Source: Kineobactrum salinum (lineage in GTDB: Bacteria; Pseudomonadota; Gammaproteobacteria; Pseudomonadales; Halieaceae). Taken from it: a DNA stretch of 64,000 nucleotides. The notes under the pieces are model-generated. The model saw nothing but the letters and a program-made list of their open reading frames with translations. It did no database searches and was not told where the DNA came from. Both the position numbers and the translations under genes were made by a program. The stretch spans positions 3,224,001-3,288,000 of the forward strand of contig NZ_CP048711.1 in the NCBI RefSeq assembly GCF_010669285.1. Reading direction: 5' to 3'. Numbering within the stretch: position 1 is the stretch's first letter; each line of letters begins with the position of its first letter. Of this stretch, positions 9,790-19,061 are shown one piece after another.

Positions 9790-9900
9790 AAGGCTGGGGG
9801 CGGGAACTCTCTTGCAGGACCGTCGGAGGCATGGATGCCGACGCCGAGCGTACAAGGACGTATTCACAGCGTGTCCTGCAAGGGAGTTCCCGCCTCCGGC
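9790..9900. repeat. Dispersed palindromic repeat, copy A
   Basis: Arms at 9800-9820 and 9873-9893 are complementary over 21 bases with one mismatch. On the minus strand the interior reads GACACGCTGTGAATACGTCC, then GCTCGG, GGCATCCATG and ACGGTCC. This core recurs at 18877, 31441 and 42106 with different arms. It lies between the NRAMP-type and glycosyltransferase genes; the rest of the 409-base gap shows no gene. Confidence 0.8.
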
Positions 9901-10051
9901 CGCCACCACTCTTCATTGAGAACCACCAACCCAGGCCCCTGGAACGAGAGAAAAATTCCTGAGTAAGTGTCTTGAGTCAGGACTTGCAGCTTCGAGGTTC
10001 ACGAACTGGGTGCTGGCTGGCGGCAGGGGCCTGCTGCTACCATTGCGCGCC

Positions 10052-10906
10052 ATGAATCCCACCCTCAAGTCAGCAGCATCACTTACCGTCTCCGTGGTTC
10101 TCTACCACAGCGACCTGGCGTGTCTCGAACTGACCCTGACCAGTCTGTTGGCAGCGGTGGCCGCGGCTCGTGAGGAGGGCGTGTTGGCAGAGGCCGGCGT
10201 GGTCATTGAGGACAACTCGGTGGCACCCGCGTATCACCAGCGACTGGGGTCCACACTGGAGCGGCTTGATTGGGCCGCTGCGGGGGTGTCATTGCGTTGC
10301 CGGGCCGCGGCCGACAACGGCGGCTACGGCGCCGGTCACAATGGGGCGCTGCGGGACCACCGGGACAGTGATCTGTACCTGGTCCTGAACCCGGATGTGG
10401 AGCTGGACCGGGACGCGCTGAGCACGGGCCTGCAGTTCCTCCAGACGGAGCCTGATGCGGTGCTGGTTTGCCCCCGCGGCCGGGACGGCGATGATGCGCC
10501 GGCGCATCTGGGCAAGCGCTACCCCACCGTGTTGGCGCTCGTGCTGCGCGCATTTGCGCCGGCGCCGCTGCGGGCTGTGTTTGCGCGGCAGCTCGCTGTC
10601 TATGAGATGCACGAGGTGGAGCTGATGGAAACCCCGGTCGAGGTGCCGCTGGCCAGCGGTTGCTGCATGCTGCTGCGGGCTGGTTCGTGGCGGGAAGTGG
10701 GCGGTTTTGATCCACGCTATTTTCTGTACTTCGAAGATTTCGACTTGTCCCTGCGGCTGGCCCGGTTGGGCCGGGTCTATTGCCTGCCGCAGATGACGAT
10801 ACGCCATTTTGGCGGTGGCAGCGCAGCTAAGGGCTGGCGCCATCGCTGCTGGTTCCTGCGTTCTGGAATACGGTTTTTCAACAGCCACGGCTGGCGCTGG
10901 ATCTAG
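10052..10906 (+). CDS. Family 2 glycosyltransferase (rhamnosyltransferase WbbL-like)
   Basis: A 284-residue cytoplasmic or membrane-associated glycosyltransferase. The N-terminus (SLTVSVVLYHSDL) is the first strand of a GT-A fold. DNGGYGAGHNGAL and VLNPDVELD are the nucleotide-sugar and metal-site motifs of the WbbL/rhamnosyltransferase group, and GGFDPRYFLYFEDFDLSLR carries the acidic catalytic region. I chose the ATG at 10052 because it places the first beta strand about ten residues in; a longer reading from 10010 adds a non-homologous leader. It stands alone, flanked by repeats, with no O-antigen cluster nearby. The exact sugar cannot be told. Confidence 0.85.
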   Translation: MNPTLKSAASLTVSVVLYHSDLACLELTLTSLLAAVAAAREEGVLAEAGVVIEDNSVAPAYHQRLGSTLERLDWAAAGVSLRCRAAADNGGYGAGHNGALRDHRDSDLYLVLNPDVELDRDALSTGLQFLQTEPDAVLVCPRGRDGDDAPAHLGKRYPTVLALVLRAFAPAPLRAVFARQLAVYEMHEVELMETPVEVPLASGCCMLLRAGSWREVGGFDPRYFLYFEDFDLSLRLARLGRVYCLPQMTIRHFGGGSAAKGWRHRCWFLRSGIRFFNSHGWRWI

Positions 10907-10956
10907 GTTGGGGGCAGTGCGTGGTGAGCTAGCGGGCTTCGAAGACGGGTGAGCCG

Positions 10957-11465
10957 TTGGCCGGGCGGGGGAGCGAAACCCGATATTGGGGTGCGGGTGA
11001 GCCGCGTTGGTGGGTTTCGCTCCGCTCTACCCACCCTATGGCGCCTCTGGATCCGTATGGATTAGATGCCTTTTGCGGACCGTACGGATCAGAAGCCTCT
11101 GGTGCCGTATGGATCAGGTACTTCCGGATACCGCCTTATATTGGAAATGGCAATCCGTTTATAGGTTGGGTTGAGCGAAGCGAAACCCGACGATGTGGAA
11201 GTGGTTGTGAGTGAACTGCATTGGTGGGTTTCGCTCCGCTCTACCCACCCTATGGCGCCTCTGGATCCGTATGGATTAGATGCCTTTGCGGACCGTACGG
11301 ATCAGAAGCCTCTGGTGCCGTATGGATCAGGTACTTCCGGATACCGCCTTATATTGGAAATGGCAATCCGTTTATAGGTTGGGTTGAGCGAAGCGAAACC
11401 CGACGATGTGGAAGTGGTTGTGAGTGAACTGTATTGGTGGGTTTCGCTTTGCTCTACCCACCCTA
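10957..11465. repeat. Tandem 214-bp repeat array with REP-like hairpins
   Basis: Two nearly identical units occupy 11007-11220 (214 bp) and 11221-11433 (213 bp), differing by one T in a T run and one base at the end. A partial third unit starts at 11434, and a degenerate partial precedes the first. Each unit begins with GGGTTTCGCTCCGCTCTACC and ends with GGTTGAGCGAAGCGAAACCC, inverted motifs of the common gammaproteobacterial REP type. Inside each unit CCGTAYGGATYAG recurs three times. Open frames here are repeat by-products, not genes. The remainder of the 10907-11576 gap shows no gene. Confidence 0.9.
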
Positions 11466-11576
11466 TGGGCCTATGAAGCCGATAAGGGGTTTGAGGTTGG
11501 GGTTGTCGTGTTTATCGGGATGGGGAATTGGTGTTGAAAGCTGGTAAACTGCCCGAATTTCACTACCGGATCCGTC

Positions 11577-12548
11577 ATGTCTGTTACGCATGAGCTGAAC
11601 AAGCTGGCCTATTTCGATGGGCTGGGGCTGCAATTGCTGGTGGCGCAATACCCCCTGACCGGCGCGGCCCCCAGTGCTCCGGGCTATCCTTGGCCGCCGC
11701 GCAAACGGGCTTCTGCAGAGGCGCCCGGGATGCCTGCAGCCACTGGACCGGAGTCTATTAGTGCACGCACGGCTCCCACCGGAATGCGGGGGCTGCCGAA
11801 GACCAGCAGCGGTAGCGCCGCGCGGGCCGGTGGGGAAGCTGACGCTACGGTTCCGGAACCCCCAGCCGGGATGCCGCGGTTGCACACAACCAACGACAGC
11901 GCCGCGGTGGCCGGTCGGCAAGCCGATACTGCACCCCCGGAGGCCTCCGTCGGAAAACCGCAGTTGCAGACAGCCAGTGAAGGCGCCGCAGTTGCCGGCC
12001 CGGAACCCAACACTGCAGCGCCGGTGGCGCCAGCCGGGATGCCGCGGTTGCAGGCAGTCAGGGACAACACCACCGTCGCGCTGTCACCTGCCGCTTCCTC
12101 GCGAGCGGCGGCGCAGAGCGTACCGGAGTTTCATATGGCCGCGGTGGTGGCGGGGGACTGCCTGTGGCTGGAAGCGGTAAACGCCGGAGGGCCGGCCGCT
12201 GAGCAGATCCAGCTGATTCAGGCGATGGCCTTCGCCCTGTCGGGTCGGCAGGAGACGGCACGGCTGACACGTTTTGATTGGCCCCTGCACCAGAATCGCC
12301 AGCTGGATCTGGGCGAGGCAGCGGCGGCGACGGCCCTCACCAGTTTCGTATTGCGGCAGCTGCAGGAAAAACAGTGTCGGGCGCTGGTGTTGCTGGGCGC
12401 GACCAGTGGCGAGCGGTTGTTGCCCGTTGAGCTGGAGGCAGTGACGACGGTCAGCCTGCCCGCCACCGCCGAGATGCTGGCCCAGCCCCTGCGCAAGCGG
12501 GAGGCCTGGGAAGCGCTGGCCGTATTGTGCCCACCAGTCCGGAGTTGA
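11577..12548 (+). CDS. Putative DNA polymerase III psi (HolD)-like protein with repeat linker
   Basis: A 323-residue protein I do not recognise with certainty. It overlaps rimI by 22 bp, and in enterobacteria holD is the gene directly before rimI. The N-terminus (residues 1-32: AYFDGLGLQLLVAQYPL) could be the short clamp-loader-binding segment. Residues about 190-320 form a compact domain containing VLRQLQEKQCRALVLLG. Between them lies a low-complexity linker of about four 28-residue repeats (GMPRL/GKPQL, then SAAVAG, then TAAP), an 84-bp tandem repeat at roughly 11785-12070. Psi would link the clamp loader to single-strand binding protein. The assignment is positional, not motif-based. Confidence 0.5.
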   Translation: MSVTHELNKLAYFDGLGLQLLVAQYPLTGAAPSAPGYPWPPRKRASAEAPGMPAATGPESISARTAPTGMRGLPKTSSGSAARAGGEADATVPEPPAGMPRLHTTNDSAAVAGRQADTAPPEASVGKPQLQTASEGAAVAGPEPNTAAPVAPAGMPRLQAVRDNTTVALSPAASSRAAAQSVPEFHMAAVVAGDCLWLEAVNAGGPAAEQIQLIQAMAFALSGRQETARLTRFDWPLHQNRQLDLGEAAAATALTSFVLRQLQEKQCRALVLLGATSGERLLPVELEAVTTVSLPATAEMLAQPLRKREAWEALAVLCPPVRS

Positions 12549-12988
12549 GACTGGCGCAGCCGCGCGATGCGGCCCGCATGGCCGCGCTCGATGCGGACGC
12601 GTCCCCCTATCCCTGGTCGGCGTCGCAGTACCGTCCCGCCTGTACCGGACTGGCGAGTAACCCCGAGCGGGGCCTGATGCTGGAGCGGGGCCCGGAGCTG
12701 CTGGGGTTTATCGTCTTCGCCCAGGTGCTGGACGAGGCCAGTATCCACAATATTGTGGTGGCCGTGTCAGCGCGCCGCCAGGGCTTCGGTGCGCAGTTGC
12801 TGGAGGCGGTGCTGGCGGAGCTGGCGCGGAACCAGGTGCGCTGTTGCCAGCTGGAAGTGCGCCGTTCCAATACCGCGGCCCGGCGGCTGTACGCCGCGCT
12901 CGGCTTTAGCGTCGACGGTACCCGCAGGAACTACTATCCGCTGCCCGGGGGCCGGGAGGACGCGATACTGATGTCGCGGGATATTTGA
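12527..12988 (+). CDS. rimI: Ribosomal protein S18 alanine N-acetyltransferase
   Basis: A 153-residue GNAT enzyme that acetylates the N-terminal alanine of ribosomal protein S18 with acetyl-CoA. The acetyl-CoA binding loop is RRQGFGAQLL (about residues 84-93). The C-terminal signature RRSNTAARRLYAALGF and a following Tyr pair (RNYYP) match RimI. The start is a GTG at 12527, inside the preceding gene, because the family N-terminus (LRLAQPRDAARMAALD) must be included. The HolD-like gene upstream and the overlap suggest one transcription unit. Confidence 0.9.
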   Translation: MPTSPELRLAQPRDAARMAALDADASPYPWSASQYRPACTGLASNPERGLMLERGPELLGFIVFAQVLDEASIHNIVVAVSARRQGFGAQLLEAVLAELARNQVRCCQLEVRRSNTAARRLYAALGFSVDGTRRNYYPLPGGREDAILMSRDI

Positions 12989-12998
12989 GGAGCAGGGC

Positions 12999-13400
12999 AT
13001 GAATGTGCTGGAAACCGACTGGTGGGCCATGGCACTGCCACCCGAATGGTGGGGCGAGGTGGACGAGGACGAGGACACCGTGCTGGTGGGCGATCAGGAT
13101 GACGTGGGCTGTATCGAGATCAGCACCCTGCACAAAGCCGATGGCCATTTCGACCAGGCAGAGCTACTGCGTATCGCCGGCAACGAAAGCGAGGCCGAGC
13201 AACAGTGGCAGCAGGTTGAACTGGGGGATTTCCGGGGCTGGCGGGCGGCATTTGCCGAAGGTGACGCGGCGGTACGGGAGTGGTATGTCGCCAATGGCAG
13301 CCTGCTGTTGTTTATTACCTACAGCTGTGACCTGGATAACCGCGGCATGGACGATGGCGCGGTGGATGAGCTGTTGGACTCGCTGACCACGAATCGTTAG
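12999..13400 (+). CDS. Small acidic hypothetical protein
   Basis: A 133-residue soluble acidic protein that starts 10 bp after rimI with GAGGAGCAGGGC ahead of the ATG. The N-terminus has WWAMALPPEWWGEVDEDEDT, and the middle contains LGDFRGWRAAFAEGDAAVREWY. No signal peptide or membrane segment. I do not recognise the family. Co-direction and spacing suggest it is co-transcribed with the HolD-like gene and rimI. The next gene, rnfE, converges on it 7 bp away. Confidence 0.6.
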   Translation: MNVLETDWWAMALPPEWWGEVDEDEDTVLVGDQDDVGCIEISTLHKADGHFDQAELLRIAGNESEAEQQWQQVELGDFRGWRAAFAEGDAAVREWYVANGSLLLFITYSCDLDNRGMDDGAVDELLDSLTTNR

Positions 13401-13407
13401 CCCGCGC

Positions 13408-14121
13408 TCAACTGATCGTCCCGGTCACCCGCACCCGCTTGGCGCCTTTAACCGGTGCGGCCTTGCGGGCGTCCTGGCGGCGCTTGATCTGGCCGTCCAC
13501 CAGGTTCTTGCCGGCGATCAGCAGGCCGGTAAAGATGAACGCGCCGGGCGGCAGGATGGCCAGCAGGAAGGGCTGGTAGCTGGCCACCACGACCCATTCC
13601 CAACTGGCCGCGCCCGGCCCGAACAGCAGGTCCATGTTGGCGAACAGCGTGCCGGTCCCGACCAGCTCCCGTAACCCTCCCAGCAACACCAGCACGACGC
13701 CGAAGCCCAGTCCCATGAGCAATCCGTCGAAGGCGGCCGGCCCCAGCGCATTCTTGCTGGCAAAGGCATCCGCCCGGCCCAGGATTACGCAATTGGTGGT
13801 GATCAGCGGCAGGAAGATACCGAGGATCTGGTACAGCTCATAGGCAAAGGCCTGCATCAGCAGTTCGGTGCAGGTGACCGCCGAGGCGATGATCATCACG
13901 AACACCGGCAGCCGCACCGCGTCGGAGACGATATTGCGGATCAGCGACACCGAGGTATTGGAGCAGACCAGTACCAGAGTGGTGGCCGCGGCCAGCCCCA
14001 GCGCATTGACCACGCTGCCGGTGACGGCCAGTAGCGGGCACAGGCCCAACAGTTGTACCAGGGCCGGATTGTTCTTCCACAGCCCGTTCAGGGTGAGGTC
14101 GCTGTAGCGCGGGGTGCTCAA
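13408..14121 (-). CDS. rnfE: Rnf electron transport complex subunit E
   Basis: Integral inner-membrane subunit (237 residues, about six helices) of the Rnf complex, which moves electrons between ferredoxin and NADH while pumping Na+ or H+. The first stretch [26 protein letters not shown] and the central [12 protein letters not shown] are diagnostic of the RnfE/RsxE branch. The start overlaps the end of rnfG by four bases (ATGA), fitting a coupled operon. It is the last gene of the operon; nth, which often follows in other species, is absent. Confidence 0.95.
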   Translation of the reverse strand: MSTPRYSDLTLNGLWKNNPALVQLLGLCPLLAVTGSVVNALGLAAATTLVLVCSNTSVSLIRNIVSDAVRLPVFVMIIASAVTCTELLMQAFAYELYQILGIFLPLITTNCVILGRADAFASKNALGPAAFDGLLMGLGFGVVLVLLGGLRELVGTGTLFANMDLLFGPGAASWEWVVVASYQPFLLAILPPGAFIFTGLLIAGKNLVDGQIKRRQDARKAAPVKGAKRVRVTGTIS

Positions 14122-14768
14122 GTTTCGTCTCCGCTGTCACTGCCTGCTGTGGGCTCCCGCAATAGGGTAGCACGCTGGCTGTCGGCATACTGCAGGGCTC
14201 TGTGGACTGCGGCGACCACGGCCCGCGGGGTGATGGTGGCGCCGGTAAACTGGTCGAATGCGCCGCCGTCCTTGCGTACTGCCCACTGGGCCGGCGCCGG
14301 ATCGTCCAGGGAGCGGCCATCGAAGTCCAGCATCCAGTCGGATTTACCCAGCTCGATCTTGTCGCCCAGCCCCGGTGTTTCCCGGTGAGTCAACGCCCGC
14401 ACACCGGCGATGCTGCCATCGGCCATGATGCCGACAATCAGTTCGATGTCGCCGCTGTAGCCATCGCGGGCAATGATCGGGACGATCACGGCCACCAGTT
14501 CGCCGTCGCGGCGGGCGACATAGACCTGCCGGTCCCGGCGCAGGCCCAGGCCCGGTGTGCTGGCTGCCAGCGGCACGGTATCGTCCAGCATGCTGTTGTC
14601 GTGCAGTGTGCGTGGCAGGATTTCCAGCAGCGCCCGCTCCTCCGCCTTGCGCTGCTCCGCGGCAATGGTGTCGCGGGTCAGCAGCCAGGTGCCGGAAATA
14701 AGCAACGCTGTCACCAGCGCGAACAGCGCCAGCAGCAAACTGTTGCGGGTAATCGATTGCCCCAGCAT
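14118..14768 (-). CDS. rnfG: Rnf complex FMN-binding subunit G
   Basis: A 216-residue membrane-anchored subunit carrying covalently bound FMN. One N-terminal helix (about residues 9-28) is followed by a periplasmic domain. The flavinylation motif appears as FTGATITP near residue 175, the Thr of TGAT being the FMN attachment residue in this family. The [12 protein letters not shown] segment also matches RnfG/RsxG. The start overlaps the rnfD stop by one base. Confidence 0.95.
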   Translation of the reverse strand: MLGQSITRNSLLLALFALVTALLISGTWLLTRDTIAAEQRKAEERALLEILPRTLHDNSMLDDTVPLAASTPGLGLRRDRQVYVARRDGELVAVIVPIIARDGYSGDIELIVGIMADGSIAGVRALTHRETPGLGDKIELGKSDWMLDFDGRSLDDPAPAQWAVRKDGGAFDQFTGATITPRAVVAAVHRALQYADSQRATLLREPTAGSDSGDET

Positions 14769-15796
14769 CAGGTTTCACCCCGCGGCTTGCGGTGCCCGTA
14801 GGTGCGCGGCTGGGTATAGTGATCGATGAAGGGCGCCGCGAAGTTCATGATCAACACCGCAAAGGCCACCGCGTCCGGGTAACTGCCCCAGACCCGGATC
14901 AGGTAGACCAGCAGCCCCACCAGGGCACCAAACATCATCCGTCCACGCACTGACACGGCGGAGGTGACCGGGTCGGTTACGATGAAGAATGCACCGAACA
15001 TGGTGGCCCCGCTGAGCAGGTGAAACAGTGGTGAGCCGCCGCTGGCGGAGCTGCCGCCGTCGTAGAACAGCGCGGCGCACAGCGCCAGGCTGGCCAGCAT
15101 CGACAGCGGTGCGTGCCAGCTGAAAACGCGCCGGTACAACAGCCACAGGCCGCCCGCCAGGAAGGCCAGGTTGGCCCACTCCCAGCCCAGGCCGGCCCAG
15201 CGCCCGAACTGGGGCGTCTGTTGCCACAGGTCCTGCAACAGCAGGCCGTCGTTCTGGCGCAGCACATCCAGGGGTGTCGCCATCGTCACCCCGTCATACC
15301 AGGCCGGCAGGAAGCAGGCCTGCAGCGCCTGCCACAGCCCGGGCACCTCGCCCAGGCCGCGCGGTGGGGTCCAGGCGGTCATCTGCACCGGAAACGAAAT
15401 CAGCAGTACCACGTAGCCAACCATCGCCGGATTAAACAGGTTGTAGCCCAGGCCACCATACAGATGCTTGGCCAGCAGGATGGCGGAGGCCATCCCCACC
15501 GCGATCAGCCACCAGGGCGAGCCGGGTGGCAGCGCGATGCCCAACAGGGTTGCTGTCACCAGGGCGCTGTAATCGCGCAGATAAAAGCCCAGCGGCCGGC
15601 GCCTGAGTGCCAGCGCCAACGCCTCGCAGGCCAGCCCCACCACGCAGGCCCAGGCGATGTTCACCAGCGTGCCGAAGCCGAAGAAATGGGTCAGTACCAG
15701 TATCCCGGGCAGGGTCGCCAGCAATACCTGGCGCATGATGGAAGCGGTACTGGTACTGCCGTGGGCGTGGGGGGAGCTGATTCGCAGCAGTGGCAT
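14768..15796 (-). CDS. rnfD: Rnf complex membrane subunit D
   Basis: A 342-residue polytopic inner-membrane subunit with covalently attached FMN in known homologues. The N-terminal region holds SSPHAHGSTSTASIMRQVL, and the C-terminal region holds FHLLSGATMFGAFFIVTDP, where the Thr of SGAT is the expected FMN attachment site. It abuts rnfC (stop and start share one base at 15796). Electrons pass through this subunit between RnfC and RnfG. Confidence 0.95.
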   Translation of the reverse strand: MPLLRISSPHAHGSTSTASIMRQVLLATLPGILVLTHFFGFGTLVNIAWACVVGLACEALALALRRRPLGFYLRDYSALVTATLLGIALPPGSPWWLIAVGMASAILLAKHLYGGLGYNLFNPAMVGYVVLLISFPVQMTAWTPPRGLGEVPGLWQALQACFLPAWYDGVTMATPLDVLRQNDGLLLQDLWQQTPQFGRWAGLGWEWANLAFLAGGLWLLYRRVFSWHAPLSMLASLALCAALFYDGGSSASGGSPLFHLLSGATMFGAFFIVTDPVTSAVSVRGRMMFGALVGLLVYLIRVWGSYPDAVAFAVLIMNFAAPFIDHYTQPRTYGHRKPRGET

Positions 15797-17538
15797 CAGT
15801 GGGTCTCCGGCTGCGGCGCTGCGGCCTCGGCGGCGGCAATCTTCTCGCGCAGTCGCTGCACGGTCGCTTCCAGCGCGACCAGGATTTTCTCCTGTTCACC
15901 GGCGGCGCGGCCCTCTGCCAGCCGCTGCTCGGATTTTTCCAGCCGCTGCCGCAGTGCATCCAACTGCGCGGCGGCCTGCTGCTCCGGGGTAGCGGCATCT
16001 CCGCTCTGCTGCGCGGCCTTTTTCGCTTTGGCGCGTTCTATCGCGGCCTGCACCGGGTCATCTTCGCTGCCCTTGGCCGCCGCCTGCCGGGCCCGCTGCT
16101 CCGCAGCGGCCTTGCGCGCCGCGCGCATGGCCTCGCGCTCCTGCTCTTCGCGGACGATGCGCGCCTGGCGGGCTTCAAAGCGCAGCCGGGCCTGTTCGGC
16201 CTTCTCGTGATCGTGGCGCTGCTGCAGAATCTCCGCCTTCGAGGCGCGGTAGTACTGCACCAGCGGGATATGGCTGGGACAGACCCAGGAGCAGGCACCG
16301 CACTCAATGCAGTCAAACAGATTGTGCTGCTCCAGTTTCTCCACCTCCTTGCCCTGGGCGAACCAGAACAGCTGCTGGGGCAGCAGGCTGGCGGGGCAGG
16401 CCTGGGCACACAGGCCGCAGCGGATGCAGGCCTGGGCCGGCGGCGGGGGTGGCAGTTCGCTGGCGCTGGGCGCCAGGATACAGTTGGTGGTCTTCACCAC
16501 CGGCACGGCCGCGCTGGCCAGGGTGAATCCCATCATCGGCCCGCCCATGATCAGGCGCAGGCAGTGCTCGGGTTGAAAGCCGGCGAGATCCAGCAGGTAC
16601 TGCATCGGGGTGCCCAGCAATACCTCGAAGTTCTGCGGCGCGGCCACTGCCTCGCCGGTGACGGTGGTGATGCGGGAGATCAGCGGCCTGCCATCGACGA
16701 TCGCATCGCGCACTGCCACCACGGTGCCGATATTCTGGCAGACGATGCCGATATCCGCCGGTAGGCCGCCGCTGGGGACCTGCAGTCCGGTGAGAATCTC
16801 GATCAGCTGTTTTTCCCCGCCGGAGGGGTATTTGGTCGGGAAGGCAATCACTTCGAGGCCGGGCTCAGCATCGGCGGCGGCGCTGCGCAGCGCGGCGATC
16901 GCCTCGGGCTTGTTGTCCTCGACGCCGATCAGCACCTGCTCCGGATGGAGGATGTGGCGCAGGATGGCGATGCCGGCCAGGATGTCTCCGGCCCGCTCCC
17001 GCATCAGGATATCGTCGGCGGTGATATAGGGTTCGCACTCGGTGCCGTTGATAATCAATGTGCGGATGCTGGCGCCGGGCTTGCCCGCCAGTTTGATCGC
17101 GGTGGGAAAGCCGGCTCCGCCAAGGCCAGCGATGCCGGCGGCGCGAATCCGCTCCAGCAACTGGGTGGGCTCATGGTCCCGGTAATCCGCCACGCCGTGC
17201 AGCGGCGCCCACTGGTCGCGGCCATCGCAGTCGATCACGATACACTTCGCGCTGTAGCCTGACGGGTGCGGAATAGGGCGTTCGGCAATGGCCGCGACGA
17301 CGCCCGAGCTGGGAGCGTGCAGCGGCACGCTCACATGCCCACGCGCTTCGGCGATCAGCTGTCCCTTCAATACCTGCTCCCCCACCGCGACCACCGGCTG
17401 TGCCGGAGCACCGATATGCTGGGACAGCGGCAGTGTCAGTTGCTCCGGCACGCCCGCCTGGCGGATGCCCCGGGTCAGGGACTGCTGTTTGTTCTCGGCC
17501 GGATGAATGCCACCGTGGAAGTCGAATACCCGCCTCAT
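15796..17538 (-). CDS. rnfC: Rnf complex NADH/ferredoxin-side subunit C
   Basis: A 580-residue peripheral subunit that docks NADH and FMN and carries two 4Fe-4S clusters. The N-terminus [17 protein letters not shown] is the family start, so I placed it at 17538, giving an ATGA overlap with rnf[13 protein letters not shown] is the nucleotide-binding loop. The clusters sit in [12 protein letters not shown] and [12 protein letters not shown] at about residues 378-430. The last 130 residues form an Ala/Gln/Glu/Arg-rich, probably coiled-coil extension, as in many gammaproteobacterial RnfC proteins. Confidence 0.95.
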   Translation of the reverse strand: MRRVFDFHGGIHPAENKQQSLTRGIRQAGVPEQLTLPLSQHIGAPAQPVVAVGEQVLKGQLIAEARGHVSVPLHAPSSGVVAAIAERPIPHPSGYSAKCIVIDCDGRDQWAPLHGVADYRDHEPTQLLERIRAAGIAGLGGAGFPTAIKLAGKPGASIRTLIINGTECEPYITADDILMRERAGDILAGIAILRHILHPEQVLIGVEDNKPEAIAALRSAAADAEPGLEVIAFPTKYPSGGEKQLIEILTGLQVPSGGLPADIGIVCQNIGTVVAVRDAIVDGRPLISRITTVTGEAVAAPQNFEVLLGTPMQYLLDLAGFQPEHCLRLIMGGPMMGFTLASAAVPVVKTTNCILAPSASELPPPPPAQACIRCGLCAQACPASLLPQQLFWFAQGKEVEKLEQHNLFDCIECGACSWVCPSHIPLVQYYRASKAEILQQRHDHEKAEQARLRFEARQARIVREEQEREAMRAARKAAAEQRARQAAAKGSEDDPVQAAIERAKAKKAAQQSGDAATPEQQAAAQLDALRQRLEKSEQRLAEGRAAGEQEKILVALEATVQRLREKIAAAEAAAPQPETH

Positions 17539-18149
17539 GCCGCCCGCTCCCCGCTGTTGGCGTCCGAAGCGATGATCTCCACCCGGCGGCTGACCGGATC
17601 CGGTAGCTGCCAGTGCCAGCTCTGCAGGCCCTGTTGCACCGGGATCATGTCGATGCAATCCACCGGGCAGGGTTCGACGCAGAGGTCACAGCCCGTGCAT
17701 TCGCTGGCGATCACGGTGTGCATCTGTTTCGCGGCGCCGAGAATCGCGTCCACCGGGCAGGCCTGGATGCATTTGGTGCAGCCTATGCACTCGGCTTCGC
17801 GGATCCAGGCGACCGTCCTGACCTTTTCCTCCCCGTGTTCTGCGTCCAGTGGTATGGGCTCTACGTCCAGCAGCTCGGCCAGCTCGTGAATGGTCGCCTC
17901 GCCACCGGGAGGACATTTGTTGATGGCCTCGCCCGCGGCGATGGCCTCGGCATAGGGGCGGCAGCCGGGAAACCCGCACTGGCCGCACTGGGTCTGCGGC
18001 AGAATGTCGTTGATCTGGTCGGCGACCGGATCGCCCTCGGTACGAAAGCGTATTGCAGCGAAGCCCAGCAGAGCGCCGAAAGGGGCGCCCAGGCCCACCA
18101 GTGCCAGCAGTGCCGCCAGCAGTGGATACTGTGAGATCAGCTGCATCAT
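17535..18149 (-). CDS. rnfB: Rnf complex iron-sulfur subunit B
   Basis: A 204-residue subunit with an N-terminal membrane helix and three 4Fe-4S sites. The first is the ferredoxin-interacting [12 protein letters not shown] plus KCPPGG, and the other two are [12 protein letters not shown] and [12 protein letters not shown]. It receives electrons from, or gives them to, ferredoxin. The gene begins 4 bp after rnfA and overlaps rnfC by four bases. Confidence 0.96.
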   Translation of the reverse strand: MMQLISQYPLLAALLALVGLGAPFGALLGFAAIRFRTEGDPVADQINDILPQTQCGQCGFPGCRPYAEAIAAGEAINKCPPGGEATIHELAELLDVEPIPLDAEHGEEKVRTVAWIREAECIGCTKCIQACPVDAILGAAKQMHTVIASECTGCDLCVEPCPVDCIDMIPVQQGLQSWHWQLPDPVSRRVEIIASDANSGERAA

Positions 18150-18153
18150 GCCA

Positions 18154-18732
18154 TTACACCAGGCCCGCGAAGCCCATGAAGGCCAGTGACATCAGGCCCG
18201 CGGTGACCATGCCGATGGCGGCGCCGCGGAAGGGTTCCGGCACGTCCGCGACCGCCAGCCGTTCGCGCATTGCGGCGAACAGCACCAGCACCAGGGCAAA
18301 GCCCGCAGCGGCCCCAAAGCCATAGAACAGCGCCTGCAGGAAGTTGTGGTCCTTGTTGAGGTTGAGCAGCGCCACTCCCAGCACGGCACAGTTGGTGGTG
18401 ATCAGCGGCAGGTAGACGCCCAGTACGCGATACAGCAGCGGACTGCTCTTGCGCACCACCATCTCGGTGAACTGCACGACCACCGCGATCACCAGAATAA
18501 AGGAGATGGTGCGCAGGTACTCCAGCCCCAGCGGCTGCAGCAACAGGTTGTAGGTCAGGTGGCTGCAGGCCGAGGCCAGGGTGAGGACAAAGGCGGTTGC
18601 CATGGACATCCCCATCGCGGTTTCCAGCCGGTTGGACACCCCCATGAACGGGCACAGGCCCAGGAACTGGACCAACACGAAGTTGTTTACCAGGATGGCG
18701 CTGATCAACAGGATGGAATAGTCGGCTAGCAC
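18154..18732 (-). CDS. rnfA: Rnf complex membrane subunit A
   Basis: A 193-residue integral membrane subunit. I chose the GTG at 18732 because it gives the standard family length and N-terminus ([23 protein letters not shown]); an upstream ATG at 18822 would add 30 non-homologous residues. [18 protein letters not shown] and [18 protein letters not shown] are the conserved RnfA/RsxA segments whose cysteines bind a 2Fe-2S cluster in known structures. First gene of rnfABCDGE; its promoter should lie between 18733 and repeat copy B. Confidence 0.95.
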   Translation of the reverse strand: MLADYSILLISAILVNNFVLVQFLGLCPFMGVSNRLETAMGMSMATAFVLTLASACSHLTYNLLLQPLGLEYLRTISFILVIAVVVQFTEMVVRKSSPLLYRVLGVYLPLITTNCAVLGVALLNLNKDHNFLQALFYGFGAAAGFALVLVLFAAMRERLAVADVPEPFRGAAIGMVTAGLMSLAFMGFAGLV

Positions 18733-18876
18733 GGTTTCTCTGGTCCGCGGTAAAGTGTGGCAAACCCGCAATGGTAAGCAGTTGCTCGCCGGGACACAAT
18801 CACCTCTCGGGATGAATGGCACTTACTTTAGCGGTTGGGTGCCTGTAATCCGGGAGCGTTGGGGTGTCTTTAATCC

Positions 18877-18990
18877 GGGCACTACTGCCGGAGAGTGCTT
18901 TCGAGACACGCCGTAGACCCATCCATGGGGGCTCGGTTGCCGCATCCATGCGGCAAACGGTCTCGAAAGCACTCTCCGGCAGTAGCGCCC
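18877..18990. repeat. Dispersed palindromic repeat, copy B
   Basis: Arms at 18877-18907 and 18960-18990 are complementary over 31 bases with a single mismatch. The interior reads GACACGCCGTAGACCCATCC, then ATGGGGGCTCGG, CGCATCCATG and AACGGTC: the shared core of copies A, C and D. It lies between rnfA and the truncated 3' end of metG. Confidence 0.85.
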
Positions 18991-19061
18991 TCATATCGCA
19001 GCAGGTCCCGGGTAAGTACCATTCCTCTCGGAGGTCAGCTTAGAACCTGTCCGGCCACGGC

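Noticed and set aside
10957-11427. Repeated small readings (for example WVSLRSTHP...) as a repeat-protein gene
   Set aside because: They arise because the 214-bp DNA unit is duplicated. They start and stop within REP-like hairpins, lack ribosome sites and run in several frames at once.
18733-18822. Upstream ATG for rnfA adding 30 residues
   Set aside because: The added residues are Pro/Cys/Arg-rich and not membrane-like. The GTG at 18732 gives the exact family length and N-terminus.
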